A stretch of DNA of 16,326 nucleotides from UBA1724 sp963632245 (GTDB taxonomy: Bacteria; Verrucomicrobiota; Lentisphaeria; Oligosphaerales; Oligosphaeraceae): NCBI GenBank assembly GCA_963632245.1, contig CAVGTF010000034.1, positions 1 through 16,326 on the forward strand. Reading direction: 5' to 3'. Under the pieces are notes generated by a model. The model was not told where the DNA came from. It did no database searches and was given only the letters and a program-made list of their open reading frames with translations. Shown here piece by piece: positions 7,401 to 13,627 of this stretch. A program made the translations under genes and the position numbers. Each line of letters starts with the position of its first letter. The first letter of the stretch is position 1.

Positions 7401-8319
7401 AGTATCCCAGGAGCTGCCGCAGCAGACCCTGTCCGAAGCCCTTGCCGTATCCCGCCAGGAAATTCCGGTGTGCGCTCTCGGCGTCCAGTTCGAAGGCGAT
7501 GGGCAGGAGGGATGCGCGCTTGAGGGTGACGGTGGAGTTTCCCGGATTCTGGAATTTGATTTGTGCGTATGCGGTGAGTCTGGGTGGCAGGAGTCGCGTG
7601 TGGTCTTGGGGACCGGCGGTGTCGCGGCCGATCTCCTGTCCCAGGATGTCCTCGTAGACCAGCTCTGCCTGGAGGGCGCCATCGGCCTCCCAGTCCAGGA
7701 GATAGGCGCCGGTGAGGGTGATTTCCGTCTTGGGGGCGATGGCGGTGCCGCCGGCGGGGATGCGTGCCTGGAGGTATTCGTAGGAGGCATCGCCGGACCA
7801 CCCGCGGCCGGACTGCAGGAAGTTTCCGTCGGGGATCTGCACGCCGTCCAAAGAGGTGGGCTTTTCCTTCAGCAGTCGGATGGCGCGCATGGTGCCCTCT
7901 GGACCCGCCGCCTGGAGGACCATGTCGAAGCGCAGGCAGTCGATGGCGCCGCGCCATTCGGGGCACTGTCCCAGATCATAGAGGAGCATCCCGTTTTGCT
8001 TTTCGGAGCAGTCGATGCGGGTCTTCTCGGACATGGCGATGCCGGGATGGCTGAAATAGATGGGGAAATCGGTTGCATCGCCCTCGAATTCCACGGTGAT
8101 GAAGGCGTAGTCGGCGGCATTGAGGAGGAAGCCTTCCGGCGTCATGAAGTATGCCGCCTGATGGCTGGTGCCATGGAAGCCCTCGCCGGGCACCATCTCG
8201 CCTTGCTCGAAATTCAGTGTCCGGAAGCCGTGGAGGTCGCCGTTTCGGAAGTCCCATTCCAATGCGGGGAGGAGTGCCGCAATGAGGCACAGTAGCAGGA
8301 TGGCAAGAGATCGTTTCAT
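4411..8319 (-). CDS. Secreted GH42-like glycoside hydrolase, multidomain
   Basis: This is a 1302-aa exported protein with a signal peptide (MKRSLAILLLCLIAALLPA). The N-terminal half is beta-rich. Residues about 325-420 (FEKTFDLEN to TDKSW) resemble the galactose-binding-like beta-sandwich modules of rhamnosidases and similar enzymes, with a VNG turn and an NTLRLKVYNADG strand. Residues about 600-1020 look like a GH42-type (beta/alpha)8 barrel. Glu757 in GITWEWMYWG is a candidate acid/base, Glu940 in FTTEADIRTL a candidate nucleophile, and FVRFAQGKYGTIQKANAAW is a typical GH42-style helix. A C-terminal part (about 1040-1300) resembles the trimerisation and beta domains of beta-galactosidases. 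Substrate and exact family cannot be read from the sequence. No Shine-Dalgarno is seen before the ATG. It is 172 bp upstream of the transporter operon and may be a separate unit. Confidence 0.78.
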   Translation of the reverse strand: MKRSLAILLLCLIAALLPALEWDFRNGDLHGFRTLNFEQGEMVPGEGFHGTSHQAAYFMTPEGFLLNAADYAFITVEFEGDATDFPIYFSHPGIAMSEKTRIDCSEKQNGMLLYDLGQCPEWRGAIDCLRFDMVLQAAGPEGTMRAIRLLKEKPTSLDGVQIPDGNFLQSGRGWSGDASYEYLQARIPAGGTAIAPKTEITLTGAYLLDWEADGALQAELVYEDILGQEIGRDTAGPQDHTRLLPPRLTAYAQIKFQNPGNSTVTLKRASLLPIAFELDAESAHRNFLAGYGKGFGQGLLRQLLGYWLWNAELGEKPHTQCVFEKTFDLENTADLKSAIFYFTADNEVEALVNGTRLETVNQDVWVKADAVDVKSLLHNGRNTLRLKVYNADGPGGAIADLVLIYADGSQKRVVTDKSWRCQPLSASQINAWARIPATQEVQVLGVNGTPPWQLIIPNGTNLLNVSLEGLDLPATPTEAPWSPANARLVSRGECVQTDDADFTIRLSDGTHDYLLLNTLIPAGTLDNGTEIPLALAPATLSLLPPGTYKATATLGGHALPFAGNDTITVTPTPENSPEHALPFVSLINQETVPRLEINGSEHASMIQYLIDMTDEDNNYREIKLAADSDVPGLWLHYYIPVDARGKIDFTTLDNVCTSALLRNPELHLVVIAGLDPMRSPTMLPLLEAQPESLVVTADGSHKVINYGMEAQTSPSMASEIWLNLADDLLEQIAEHLDKMPYGKRVVALLPSSGITWEWMYWGCQNPNEFVDYSVAFRQAFVRFAQGKYGTIQKANAAWKTAFQSFQEIIDTNALPRPEARRDHNTNAFLRLPAQSQMVMDFNRCMAEVVSDAIVHLCTTVKNATGGRLLTGAYYGYLNEITASYWSQNSGHWALRKILDSPVVDLLHAPSSYMSRGPGGPGAFMIPVASARQAKMVFTTEADIRTLHSGAGAVFGGCHTLGESAAVLAREMAACLAHGVALRYYDFSNGWTFRDLRLAQMAQRLSQAEETIAQAAPRLIDPANAMAIIVSQDAMERVTYNTMAHAYAISQQRVEIGHSGVAHENYVMPGLEQIPLEHKLWFFQNPLSLSDEEIAYIQEKILIQGNTVIFGMAINPAENGDHFSTETMEKLTGMHFDIDMRGCQKPTPVLTAQGIESLGGNIVNIGCSSFQEIPVFRPATNSAILAVDGDGLPVMAESTVNGCRVIFSALPPLRASWLRALALQTGLHCYDNRDSDSIWAAGNVLGIHFAAGGERTLKVLEKEGIAKELISGEEFPVHGGQFNYTAQPMSTAIFLVTPKEEPL

Positions 8320-8379
8320 GGCAAGAGGGGCATCGAGGGTGGTTCACGGGGGAGGAAAAACGGGGTTAATGTAGCCTCG

Positions 8380-8462
8380 CCTTTGCTAGGTAGAAGGGAG
8401 AAGGTAGTAGGGAGTAGGTTTCTAAGGTGCCGCAGGCGCTCTTCCGCGGCGCGATGCCGCGG
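8380..8462 (+). repeat. Composite heptad/hairpin repeat, copy R3
   Basis: It starts with the 11-mer CCTTTGCTAGG (8380-8390). Exact 7-bp units follow: GGTAGAA, GGGAGAA, GGTAGTA, GGGAGTA (8389-8416). Next come TTTCTAAGGTGCCGC and GCTCTTC. A perfect 7-bp stem CCGCGGC/GCCGCGG with loop GCGAT closes it (8444-8462), the longest fully paired stem in this sub-class. Unit P follows immediately. R3 plus P (8389-8547) is an inverted copy of R2 plus P at 1-157. Confidence 0.9.
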
Positions 8463-8566
8463 TGCCACCAACCCAAAAAGTATTCGGGGGTGCGGGGGGC
8501 TAATCGACACCCGCTACCCAAAAGGCATTCGGGGGGTGCGGGGGGCTTGCCCCCTGTCCTTTGGAT
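8461..8566 (+). repeat. G-rich dispersed repeat unit P, right copy, with GGGGGC hairpin
   Basis: Bases 8461-8547 match 1-88 in inverted orientation with three differences. The unit continues into the hairpin GGGGGC-TT-GCCCCC (8541-8554) and GTCCTTTGGAT (8556-8566), which recur on the minus strand at 239-264. Internally it has two diverged sub-units about 45 bp apart. The long G-runs could form quadruplexes on the plus strand. Confidence 0.9.
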
Positions 8567-8592
8567 TTCCCTGCCTTGTAAGGTACCCCCCG

Positions 8593-8669
8593 CCTTTGCT
8601 AGGTGGTAGGGAGAAGGTAGTAGGGAGTAGGTTTGCAAGGTGCCGCAGGCGCTGTTTCGCCTACCGGCG
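8593..8669 (+). repeat. Composite heptad/hairpin repeat, copy R4
   Basis: CCTTTGCTAGG (8593-8603) leads into exact heptads GGTGGTA, GGGAGAA, GGTAGTA, GGGAGTA (8602-8629), then TTTGCAAGGTGCCGC and GCTGTTT (a diverged GCTCTTC), and a hairpin CGCC-TACC-GGCG (8658-8669). After the hairpin GGCGGTAC matches copy R1, so R1 and R4 form one sub-class, distinct from R2, R3 and R5. Confidence 0.85.
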
Positions 8670-8701
8670 GTACTGCGCGCAAATTCGCGTCCGCTGGCGG
8701 T

Positions 8702-8741
8702 TTGGCGGGGCGTAGCGCCGCCAAGGTCCACTGCAGAGTGG
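8702..8741. repeat. Two consecutive hairpins downstream of repeat R4
   Basis: TTGGCGG (8702-8708) pairs with CCGCCAA (8718-8724). CCACT (8728-8732) pairs with AGTGG (8737-8741) across the loop GCAG. With the R4 hairpin this makes three stem-loops within 85 bp, immediately before the second heptad array. Confidence 0.6.
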
Positions 8742-8750
8742 CCGAAACTC

Positions 8751-8778
8751 CTCATTCCTAAATCCTCATTCCTCATTC
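8751..8778 (+). repeat. Second heptanucleotide tandem array (CTCATTC)
   Basis: Four in-register 7-bp units: CTCATTC, CTAAATC, CTCATTC, CTCATTC. The unit is unrelated in sequence to the GGTAGAA-type heptads but has the same period and copy number. It sits directly after two hairpins and before the unique sequence leading to potA. Confidence 0.85.
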
Positions 8779-8829
8779 ATTTTTGGGGTCCCTCTATGGG
8801 GGTCGGGCTATATTATTTTCTTCGCCGGA

Positions 8830-8850
8830 AGCCGCTTCTTGGGGGCGGCT
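8830..8850 (+). other. Stem-loop in the potA leader
   Basis: AGCCGC (8830-8835) pairs with GCGGCT (8845-8850), and the stem can be extended inward by G-T pairs. It lies about 60 bp upstream of the potA start. It is not followed by a T-run. It may be a leader structure for the transporter operon; no known riboswitch class was recognised. Confidence 0.35.
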
Positions 8851-8908
8851 CTTCTGGGCGTGATAGCCACTCTCAGCGCTGCTGACGCAACTTAAGGAAA
8901 CGGTTGAG

Positions 8909-10144
8909 TTGGAAGAATTTCTGAAGTTCGATCGTGTGACTCGTTCATACGGTTCCCTGAAAGCGGTTGACGACGTCACCCTAACCATTCGTCGCGGAGA
9001 GATCTTCTCTATCCTGGGCCCCAGCGGCTGCGGGAAGACGACGCTACTTCGCATGCTGGCCGGATTCGACACGCCGGACAGTGGGCGGATTCTCCTGGAT
9101 GGAGAAGACATCACGGAGCAGCTGCCCAATGTGCGGAAGGTGAACACCGTCTTCCAAAACTATGCACTCTTCCCCCACATGACGGTGAGGGAGAATATCG
9201 GCTTCGGCCTGAAGCTCCAGCGTCGCCCCAAGAAGGAGATCGACGCGGAGGTGGACAAGATGCTGGCGATGATCCAGATGGAGTCCTGTGCCGACAAGAA
9301 GCCCAACCAGATTTCCGGCGGCCAGAAGCAGCGCACCGCCATCGCGCGCGCGTTGATCATGAAGCCGCGGGTGCTGTTGCTGGACGAGCCCTTGGCGGCG
9401 CTGGACCTGAAGTTGCGCCAGCGCATGAGTCTGGAGCTCTCGCTGATTCACGACGAGGTCGGAATCACCTTCCTCTATGTGACCCATGACCAGAATGAGG
9501 CCATGAGCATCTCCGACCACATCGCCGTCATGCATAACGGCCGCGTGGAGCAGGTGGGCACCCCCGCCGAGATCTACGAGGCGCCCCGCACCAGCTTCGT
9601 GGCCGCCTTCATCGGAGATACTAATTTCTTCGACGGGCGCATCTCCGAGGTGGTGGACTCCGAATACTGCTGGCTCTCGGTGCCCGATCTGCCGCCGCTG
9701 TTGTGCTTCAACGACAAGAAGCGCTCCAAGGGCGACCTGGTCCATGTCTCCATCCGCCCCGAGAAGTTCTCGATTTCCCTGGACCGTCCCCGCACGGGTC
9801 CCAAGCAGAATGTGTTGCCCGCCACGGTGGAGGACATCGTCTACCAGGGCGACCACACCCGCTATTGGGTCAGCATCGCTCCCGATTGGCGCGTGGCAGT
9901 GACCCGCCAGCACAACCGCTTCATGCTGGATGAGCGCCCCATCACCTGGGGTGACAAGGTCTTCATTTCCTGGCAGTCCGACGACGGCTTCATGCTGGAG
10001 CAGTACAGCGAGAAGGACGAGGATCTGCTGCAGATGCCACCGCAGACCCCCGGCGAAGAGGAGCCCGGTGTCCAGGAGGCGGAGAGCGAGGCCGCCCGTC
10101 AGGAGGAGGCCCGCGAGGAGTCCTCCCAGGAGGAGAAGCCATGA
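8909..10144 (+). CDS. potA: Spermidine/putrescine-type ABC transporter ATPase (PotA)
   Basis: This is the cytoplasmic ATPase that powers polyamine-type import with the two permeases encoded next. Walker A is GPSGCGKTT (37-45), the Q-loop is Q83, the signature is ISGGQ (135-139), Walker B is VLLLDE (155-160), the D-loop is ALD, and the switch is His193 in YVTHDQNEA. The C-terminal part has TOBE-type regulatory sequence (about 235-360). The start is TTG: no in-frame ATG lies upstream before a stop at 8864, AAGGA lies 10 bp before the TTG, and the N-terminus begins at the usual place. At 411 aa it is longer than E. coli PotA (378 aa) because of a Glu-rich tail (about 375-411). Its stop overlaps potB (ATGA). 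Related systems for other small cations or metals cannot be fully excluded. Confidence 0.9.
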   Translation: MEEFLKFDRVTRSYGSLKAVDDVTLTIRRGEIFSILGPSGCGKTTLLRMLAGFDTPDSGRILLDGEDITEQLPNVRKVNTVFQNYALFPHMTVRENIGFGLKLQRRPKKEIDAEVDKMLAMIQMESCADKKPNQISGGQKQRTAIARALIMKPRVLLLDEPLAALDLKLRQRMSLELSLIHDEVGITFLYVTHDQNEAMSISDHIAVMHNGRVEQVGTPAEIYEAPRTSFVAAFIGDTNFFDGRISEVVDSEYCWLSVPDLPPLLCFNDKKRSKGDLVHVSIRPEKFSISLDRPRTGPKQNVLPATVEDIVYQGDHTRYWVSIAPDWRVAVTRQHNRFMLDERPITWGDKVFISWQSDDGFMLEQYSEKDEDLLQMPPQTPGEEEPGVQEAESEAARQEEAREESSQEEKP

Positions 10145-11025
10145 CTCCCCGGGAGATGCGCCGGCGGGCCCTGGGAGAGCTCGCCGTGACCGCGCCGTCG
10201 CTATTGTGGATGGCGGTCTTTTTTCTGCTCCCCACACTCATCATCTTCGCGATCTCCTTCCGTAGCCGCGGGGAGTTCGGCGGAATCGGTGACGAGTGGA
10301 CTCTGGAGACCATCCGCTCCCTCAGCTACCCCAACTACCCCTCCATCATCTGGCGCACAATCTGGATGAGCGTGGTGTGCACGGTGCTCACTCTCGCGAT
10401 CTCGGTGCCGGTGGCATACTACATCGCGCGGGTCTCGCCGCGGGTCCGCGACCTGGTGCTGCTGCTGACCATCATTCCCTTCTGGACCAACTTCCTGATC
10501 CGAATCTTCGCCTGGAAGTCGGTGCTCCATCCCGATGGCTTCCTGAAGCACTTCCTGGTATGGTGCCATGTCGTCTCGCCCGATGCCATGCTCCTCTATC
10601 GTCCGGAGGCGGTCCTGCTGGTCATGGTCTACACGGAGTTGCCCTTCGCGATCCTGCCGCTCTACGCGGCCGCCGAGAAATTCGATTTTTCGCTCTTCGA
10701 GGCCGCCATGGACCTGGGCGCCACGCGGTTGACCGCCTTCTGCCGAATCTTCGTGCCCGGCATCGCCGACGGACTCCTCTCCGCATGCCTGATGGTCCTG
10801 ATTCCCAGCATCGGCTCCTACGTGATCCCGCAGATGGTGGGGGGAAAGGACTCCATGATGATCGGAAATGTCATTGGACAGCTGGCTCTGGAGAGCCGGA
10901 ACATCCCCGCTGCCGCCGCGCTCTCTGCGGTGCTGACGCTGGTGATGTTCCTGCCGCTGCTCTACTTCCTCAAGGGCAAGAAACAGCCGGACGGCACCGC
11001 GCGTCCCGCAACGGAGGTGGTCTAG
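10141..11025 (+). CDS. potB: Spermidine/putrescine-type ABC permease (PotB)
   Basis: This is the first inner-membrane permease of the importer, 294 aa, with about six transmembrane segments. The first is at about 15-40 (LLWMAVFFLLPTLIIFAISF). The EAA loop that docks onto the ATPase reads EAAMDLGATRLTAFCRIFVP (187-206), as in MetI-type permeases of the PotB/PotH kind. The conserved PFWTNFLIRIFAW segment is also typical of PotB. The ATG overlaps the potA stop codon and is preceded by a strong AGGAGGAG inside the end of potA. PotC follows after a single base. Confidence 0.9.
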   Translation: MTPREMRRRALGELAVTAPSLLWMAVFFLLPTLIIFAISFRSRGEFGGIGDEWTLETIRSLSYPNYPSIIWRTIWMSVVCTVLTLAISVPVAYYIARVSPRVRDLVLLLTIIPFWTNFLIRIFAWKSVLHPDGFLKHFLVWCHVVSPDAMLLYRPEAVLLVMVYTELPFAILPLYAAAEKFDFSLFEAAMDLGATRLTAFCRIFVPGIADGLLSACLMVLIPSIGSYVIPQMVGGKDSMMIGNVIGQLALESRNIPAAAALSAVLTLVMFLPLLYFLKGKKQPDGTARPATEVV

Positions 11026-11026
11026 C

Positions 11027-11815
11027 ATGCGCAGAAGCCATTTCCCCGGATTTTTGACCTGGATGGTGCTGCTCTTCTTCTACGTGCCCATCCTGCTATT
11101 GGTCATCAACTCCTTCAATGCCAACCGGCAGGGCACCACGTGGATGGGATTCACCCTGCGCTGGTACCAGGAGCTCTTCTCCTTCAAGGGACGCGACATC
11201 TGGCGGGCCCTCACCAATACCCTCATTGTCGCGACCATCTCCACCGCAATCTCCACCTTCCTAGGGACCTGCGCGGCCTTCGCGCTCCATAAGTACAAGA
11301 GCCGCCTGCAGGACTTCCACTACTGCCTCATCTACACGCCGCTGGTGGTCCCCGAGATCCTCATCGGCATCAGCCTGCTGATCTTCTTCATTGCGGTGAA
11401 GGTGCAACTGGGCCTGGGGACCATTGTGCTGGCACATGTGACTTTCTGTACCAGCTACGTGGCCATGGCGGTCCTTTCGCGGCTTCAGGATTTCGACATG
11501 ACCATCCTGGAGGCCGCCCGGGATCTGGGCGCCAACCGCTGGCAGTCCACCTGGAAGGTGCTGGTGCCCATCATTCTGCCCGGAATTTTCGCAGGCGGAC
11601 TATTGGCATTCACCCTCTCCATCGATGACTTCGTCATCACCTTCTTCGTCAATGGCCCCGGAACCACTACCCTGCCCATTCAGATCCAGGGAATGATCAA
11701 GCGGGGATCCATGACCATGATCAACGCACTCTCCACGCTGCTATTGGCAATCACCTTCCTGGTCATTCTGGGATGCCAGATGATCCTCAAACGGAGCCAG
11801 AAGAACGCGGGGTAG
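11027..11815 (+). CDS. potC: Spermidine/putrescine-type ABC permease (PotC)
   Basis: This is the second inner-membrane permease of the importer, 262 aa, with about six transmembrane segments. The EAA loop is EAARDLGANRWQSTWKVLVP (162-181). The stretch FTLSIDDFVITFFVNGP (195-211) is a hallmark of PotC/PotI proteins. It starts one base after the potB stop with GGAGGT eight bases upstream. The substrate-binding partner (PotD), often the next gene, does not follow. After a 105-bp gap comes an unrelated membrane protein. Confidence 0.9.
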   Translation: MRRSHFPGFLTWMVLLFFYVPILLLVINSFNANRQGTTWMGFTLRWYQELFSFKGRDIWRALTNTLIVATISTAISTFLGTCAAFALHKYKSRLQDFHYCLIYTPLVVPEILIGISLLIFFIAVKVQLGLGTIVLAHVTFCTSYVAMAVLSRLQDFDMTILEAARDLGANRWQSTWKVLVPIILPGIFAGGLLAFTLSIDDFVITFFVNGPGTTTLPIQIQGMIKRGSMTMINALSTLLLAITFLVILGCQMILKRSQKNAG

Positions 11816-11920
11816 AAGGGCGCGCGCAAACGGGATTTCTTCATTCGAGACAAGACGCGGCGCACGGCTGCCGAAGGGCGGAATGGTGCGTCGAGTAACA
11901 GCCACGGAGGATATTCGAAT

Positions 11921-12649
11921 ATGTCCAAGAAAGACGACAACAATGATTTTCAGAGACGAGACACGCTCTCCCTCTTCGGAGACGAGACCCGCAGCCGTTG
12001 CACGGTAGCGGAGGCGAAGGCCTTCGACAAGGCGCAGGCAGCCGGTCGCCGTCGGCTGATGCTCTGCATTGTGATTCCGCTCTTGATTGTGGTGGCGGTG
12101 GGCTGTTTCTTCGTGGTGCGTTCCATGCGTGCGGCTGCGGAGGCGGAGCGTCTGGAGGAGGAGCGTCAGGAGGCGGAGGCCGCCAAGAATCAGGTGTCGG
12201 TGGTTGGGCTGGATTCCGCGCGCATGAAGATCGCGATCCAGGCCGCCTCGGAGGAGGCGCTGCCCCCCCAGCACTTCTTTGTTGCCAAGTCTGCCCAGTG
12301 GCAGAAGCCCAGCGAGGTGCATTTGACGACCTCCTACAATGCCACGCCCGGAAAGATGCTCCCCTTCGCGTTAACCATCAACGGCAAGGAGTCCCTGGAG
12401 TACAAGGCGGAGGATGGCACGGTTACGGTTGTGGAGCTGAAGGACCGTTCGGTGGATGCGGATTTGTTGGCGAAGGCGGTCTCGCAGGAATGGAATTCGC
12501 TCTATCCCGAGGCACAGCATCCCATGGTGATTACCATTCCCCAGCCCAAGAAGGATAAGTTCCAGCTGGAGGAAGAGCGGAACCGCGAAAAATTCAACAA
12601 CATCCCCTCGCTTTCGGATCCCCGCATGGTGAATCCCACCAGAGGATAG
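11921..12649 (+). CDS. Hypothetical single-pass membrane protein
   Basis: Not recognised. The 242-aa protein has a short charged cytoplasmic N-terminus (DDNNDFQRRD), a basic RRR just before one transmembrane helix (about 46-67), and an Ala/Glu/Arg-rich probable coiled coil (about 68-92). A predicted periplasmic domain of about 150 residues follows. Positive charge before the helix predicts N-in, C-out topology. It is not a solute-binding protein in length or style. GGAGG lies ten bases before the ATG. A 105-bp gap separates it from potC, with no clear terminator or promoter, and only 27 bp separate it from the hotdog gene, so it probably belongs with the downstream group. The sequence ends in a Lys/Glu-rich stretch and a Pro/Asn-rich tail. 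Confidence 0.8.
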   Translation: MSKKDDNNDFQRRDTLSLFGDETRSRCTVAEAKAFDKAQAAGRRRLMLCIVIPLLIVVAVGCFFVVRSMRAAAEAERLEEERQEAEAAKNQVSVVGLDSARMKIAIQAASEEALPPQHFFVAKSAQWQKPSEVHLTTSYNATPGKMLPFALTINGKESLEYKAEDGTVTVVELKDRSVDADLLAKAVSQEWNSLYPEAQHPMVITIPQPKKDKFQLEEERNREKFNNIPSLSDPRMVNPTRG

Positions 12650-12676
12650 CGCACTCTTTTCTAGGAGAAACGGAAG

Positions 12677-13627
12677 ATGTCCATTCATACCTACACTCAC
12701 CAGCAAATTTCCCAGATCCTCGAGACCACCGCCCCCATGCTCATGCTGGATCTGGCGGAACTTGACGACGACAGCGATGTGGCGCTGGGCCGCAAGGCGG
12801 TCTCCATGGGCGAGGCGGTCTTCCAGGGACACTTCCCCGGACAGCCCATTCTTCCCGGAGTCCTGCAGGTCTCCGCAATGGTCCAGCTGGCACGGCTCCT
12901 CTTCCAGGAGACCATCCCCGCCATGGGCGGCACGCAGATCGTGCTTCGGGAGGTCCGGCGCTTGAAATTCCGCAAGCCGGTGATGCCCGGTGACATCATG
13001 CAGGTGCAGGCGCAGTTGCTGGAGCGCCGTGTGGATGGCGAGGCGGAGTTCCAGGTGAGCTGCTCCACCGCCGCGGGACTCGCGTCCGCAGGGACCCTGC
13101 TGCTGGCGCGCGTGAATACCGCCGACTACGAACATCCCCGCTGCATCAAGGAACGGCCCGCCAGCCCCTTCGCCGACGCGCTGGCAAATGGCGTGGTGAC
13201 CGATGTGGCAGGCCTCATGAAGATCCTTCCTCATCGCCCGCCCTTCCTGCTCTTGGACAAGGCCGTGGACATTGGCGAGGGCGACCGCGAGAAGATCTAC
13301 GGCTGCAAGAATCTGAGCTCTTGCGACACTATGGTCCTGGGTGCCCCCAAGGGCATCTATCCCTTCCCCCTCATGCTGGAGGCCGCCGCGCAGTTGGGAT
13401 GCGCACATATTCTTTCTCAGCCCGGCAATGCCGGAAAGCTGGGGATTTTCCTGGGCATCGACAGCGCGCATTTCTATCAGCACGCCAAGGCGGGCGACCA
13501 GCTGGTGATTGCCGGACACTGCGATGTGGGTGGACGCGCCGGGGTCGCCGCCGGCGAGATTTGGGTTGACGATCAGAAGATCGCCGACTGCGCCATGAAA
13601 TTCATTCTGATGGACTCCCTGAAGTGA
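12677..13627 (+). CDS. Tandem hotdog-fold FabZ-like 3-hydroxyacyl-ACP dehydratase
   Basis: This 316-aa protein contains two FabZ-like hotdog domains in one chain (about 8-150 and 175-316), roughly twice a normal FabZ (about 150 aa). The first half has the active-site motif GHFPGQPILPGVL with His52, but the helix position of the catalytic Glu is Ser66 (LQVSAMVQ). The second half starts with the FabZ-like ILPHRPPFLLLD (183-194) and keeps Glu235 in LMLEAAAQ, but its GHFPG motif is replaced by LGAPKGIYPFP with no His. FabZ active sites pair a His of one subunit with a Glu of the other, so one composite site could form from the two halves. AGGAG lies nine bases before the ATG. The stop overlaps the next start (GTGA). 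The substrate is unknown. Confidence 0.88.
   Translation: MSIHTYTHQQISQILETTAPMLMLDLAELDDDSDVALGRKAVSMGEAVFQGHFPGQPILPGVLQVSAMVQLARLLFQETIPAMGGTQIVLREVRRLKFRKPVMPGDIMQVQAQLLERRVDGEAEFQVSCSTAAGLASAGTLLLARVNTADYEHPRCIKERPASPFADALANGVVTDVAGLMKILPHRPPFLLLDKAVDIGEGDREKIYGCKNLSSCDTMVLGAPKGIYPFPLMLEAAAQLGCAHILSQPGNAGKLGIFLGIDSAHFYQHAKAGDQLVIAGHCDVGGRAGVAAGEIWVDDQKIADCAMKFILMDSLK

Larger units (their letters stand above)
8320..8908. other. 589-bp divergent intergenic region made largely of repeats
   Basis: This stretch separates the two divergent gene blocks and must contain the start signals for both. From left to right it holds repeat copy R3, unit P, a GGGGGC hairpin, repeat copy R4, two further hairpins, a second heptad array and about 120 bp of non-repeat sequence before potA. 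No convincing gene, RNA gene or DnaA-box cluster was found. Confidence 0.8.

Noticed and set aside
6319..8295. Very long open frame (658 codons) antisense to the glycosidase gene
   Set aside because: It is a shadow of high-GC codon use in the real gene; the translation is Gly/Val/Asp-rich without domains.
8370..8376. Possible minus-strand -10 (TACATT) for the glycosidase gene
   Set aside because: No acceptable -35 is found at 16-18 bp; it falls in the heptad repeat.
8783..8814. Possible promoter for potA (TTGGGG ... TATATT)
   Set aside because: The -10-like TATATT is reasonable, but the -35 match is poor and the spacing is about 20 bp.
8796..8885. Possible 29-codon leader peptide (MGVGLYYFLRRK...) ending just before the potA ribosome site
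   Set aside because: No Shine-Dalgarno precedes its ATG, and nothing links its sequence to polyamine control.
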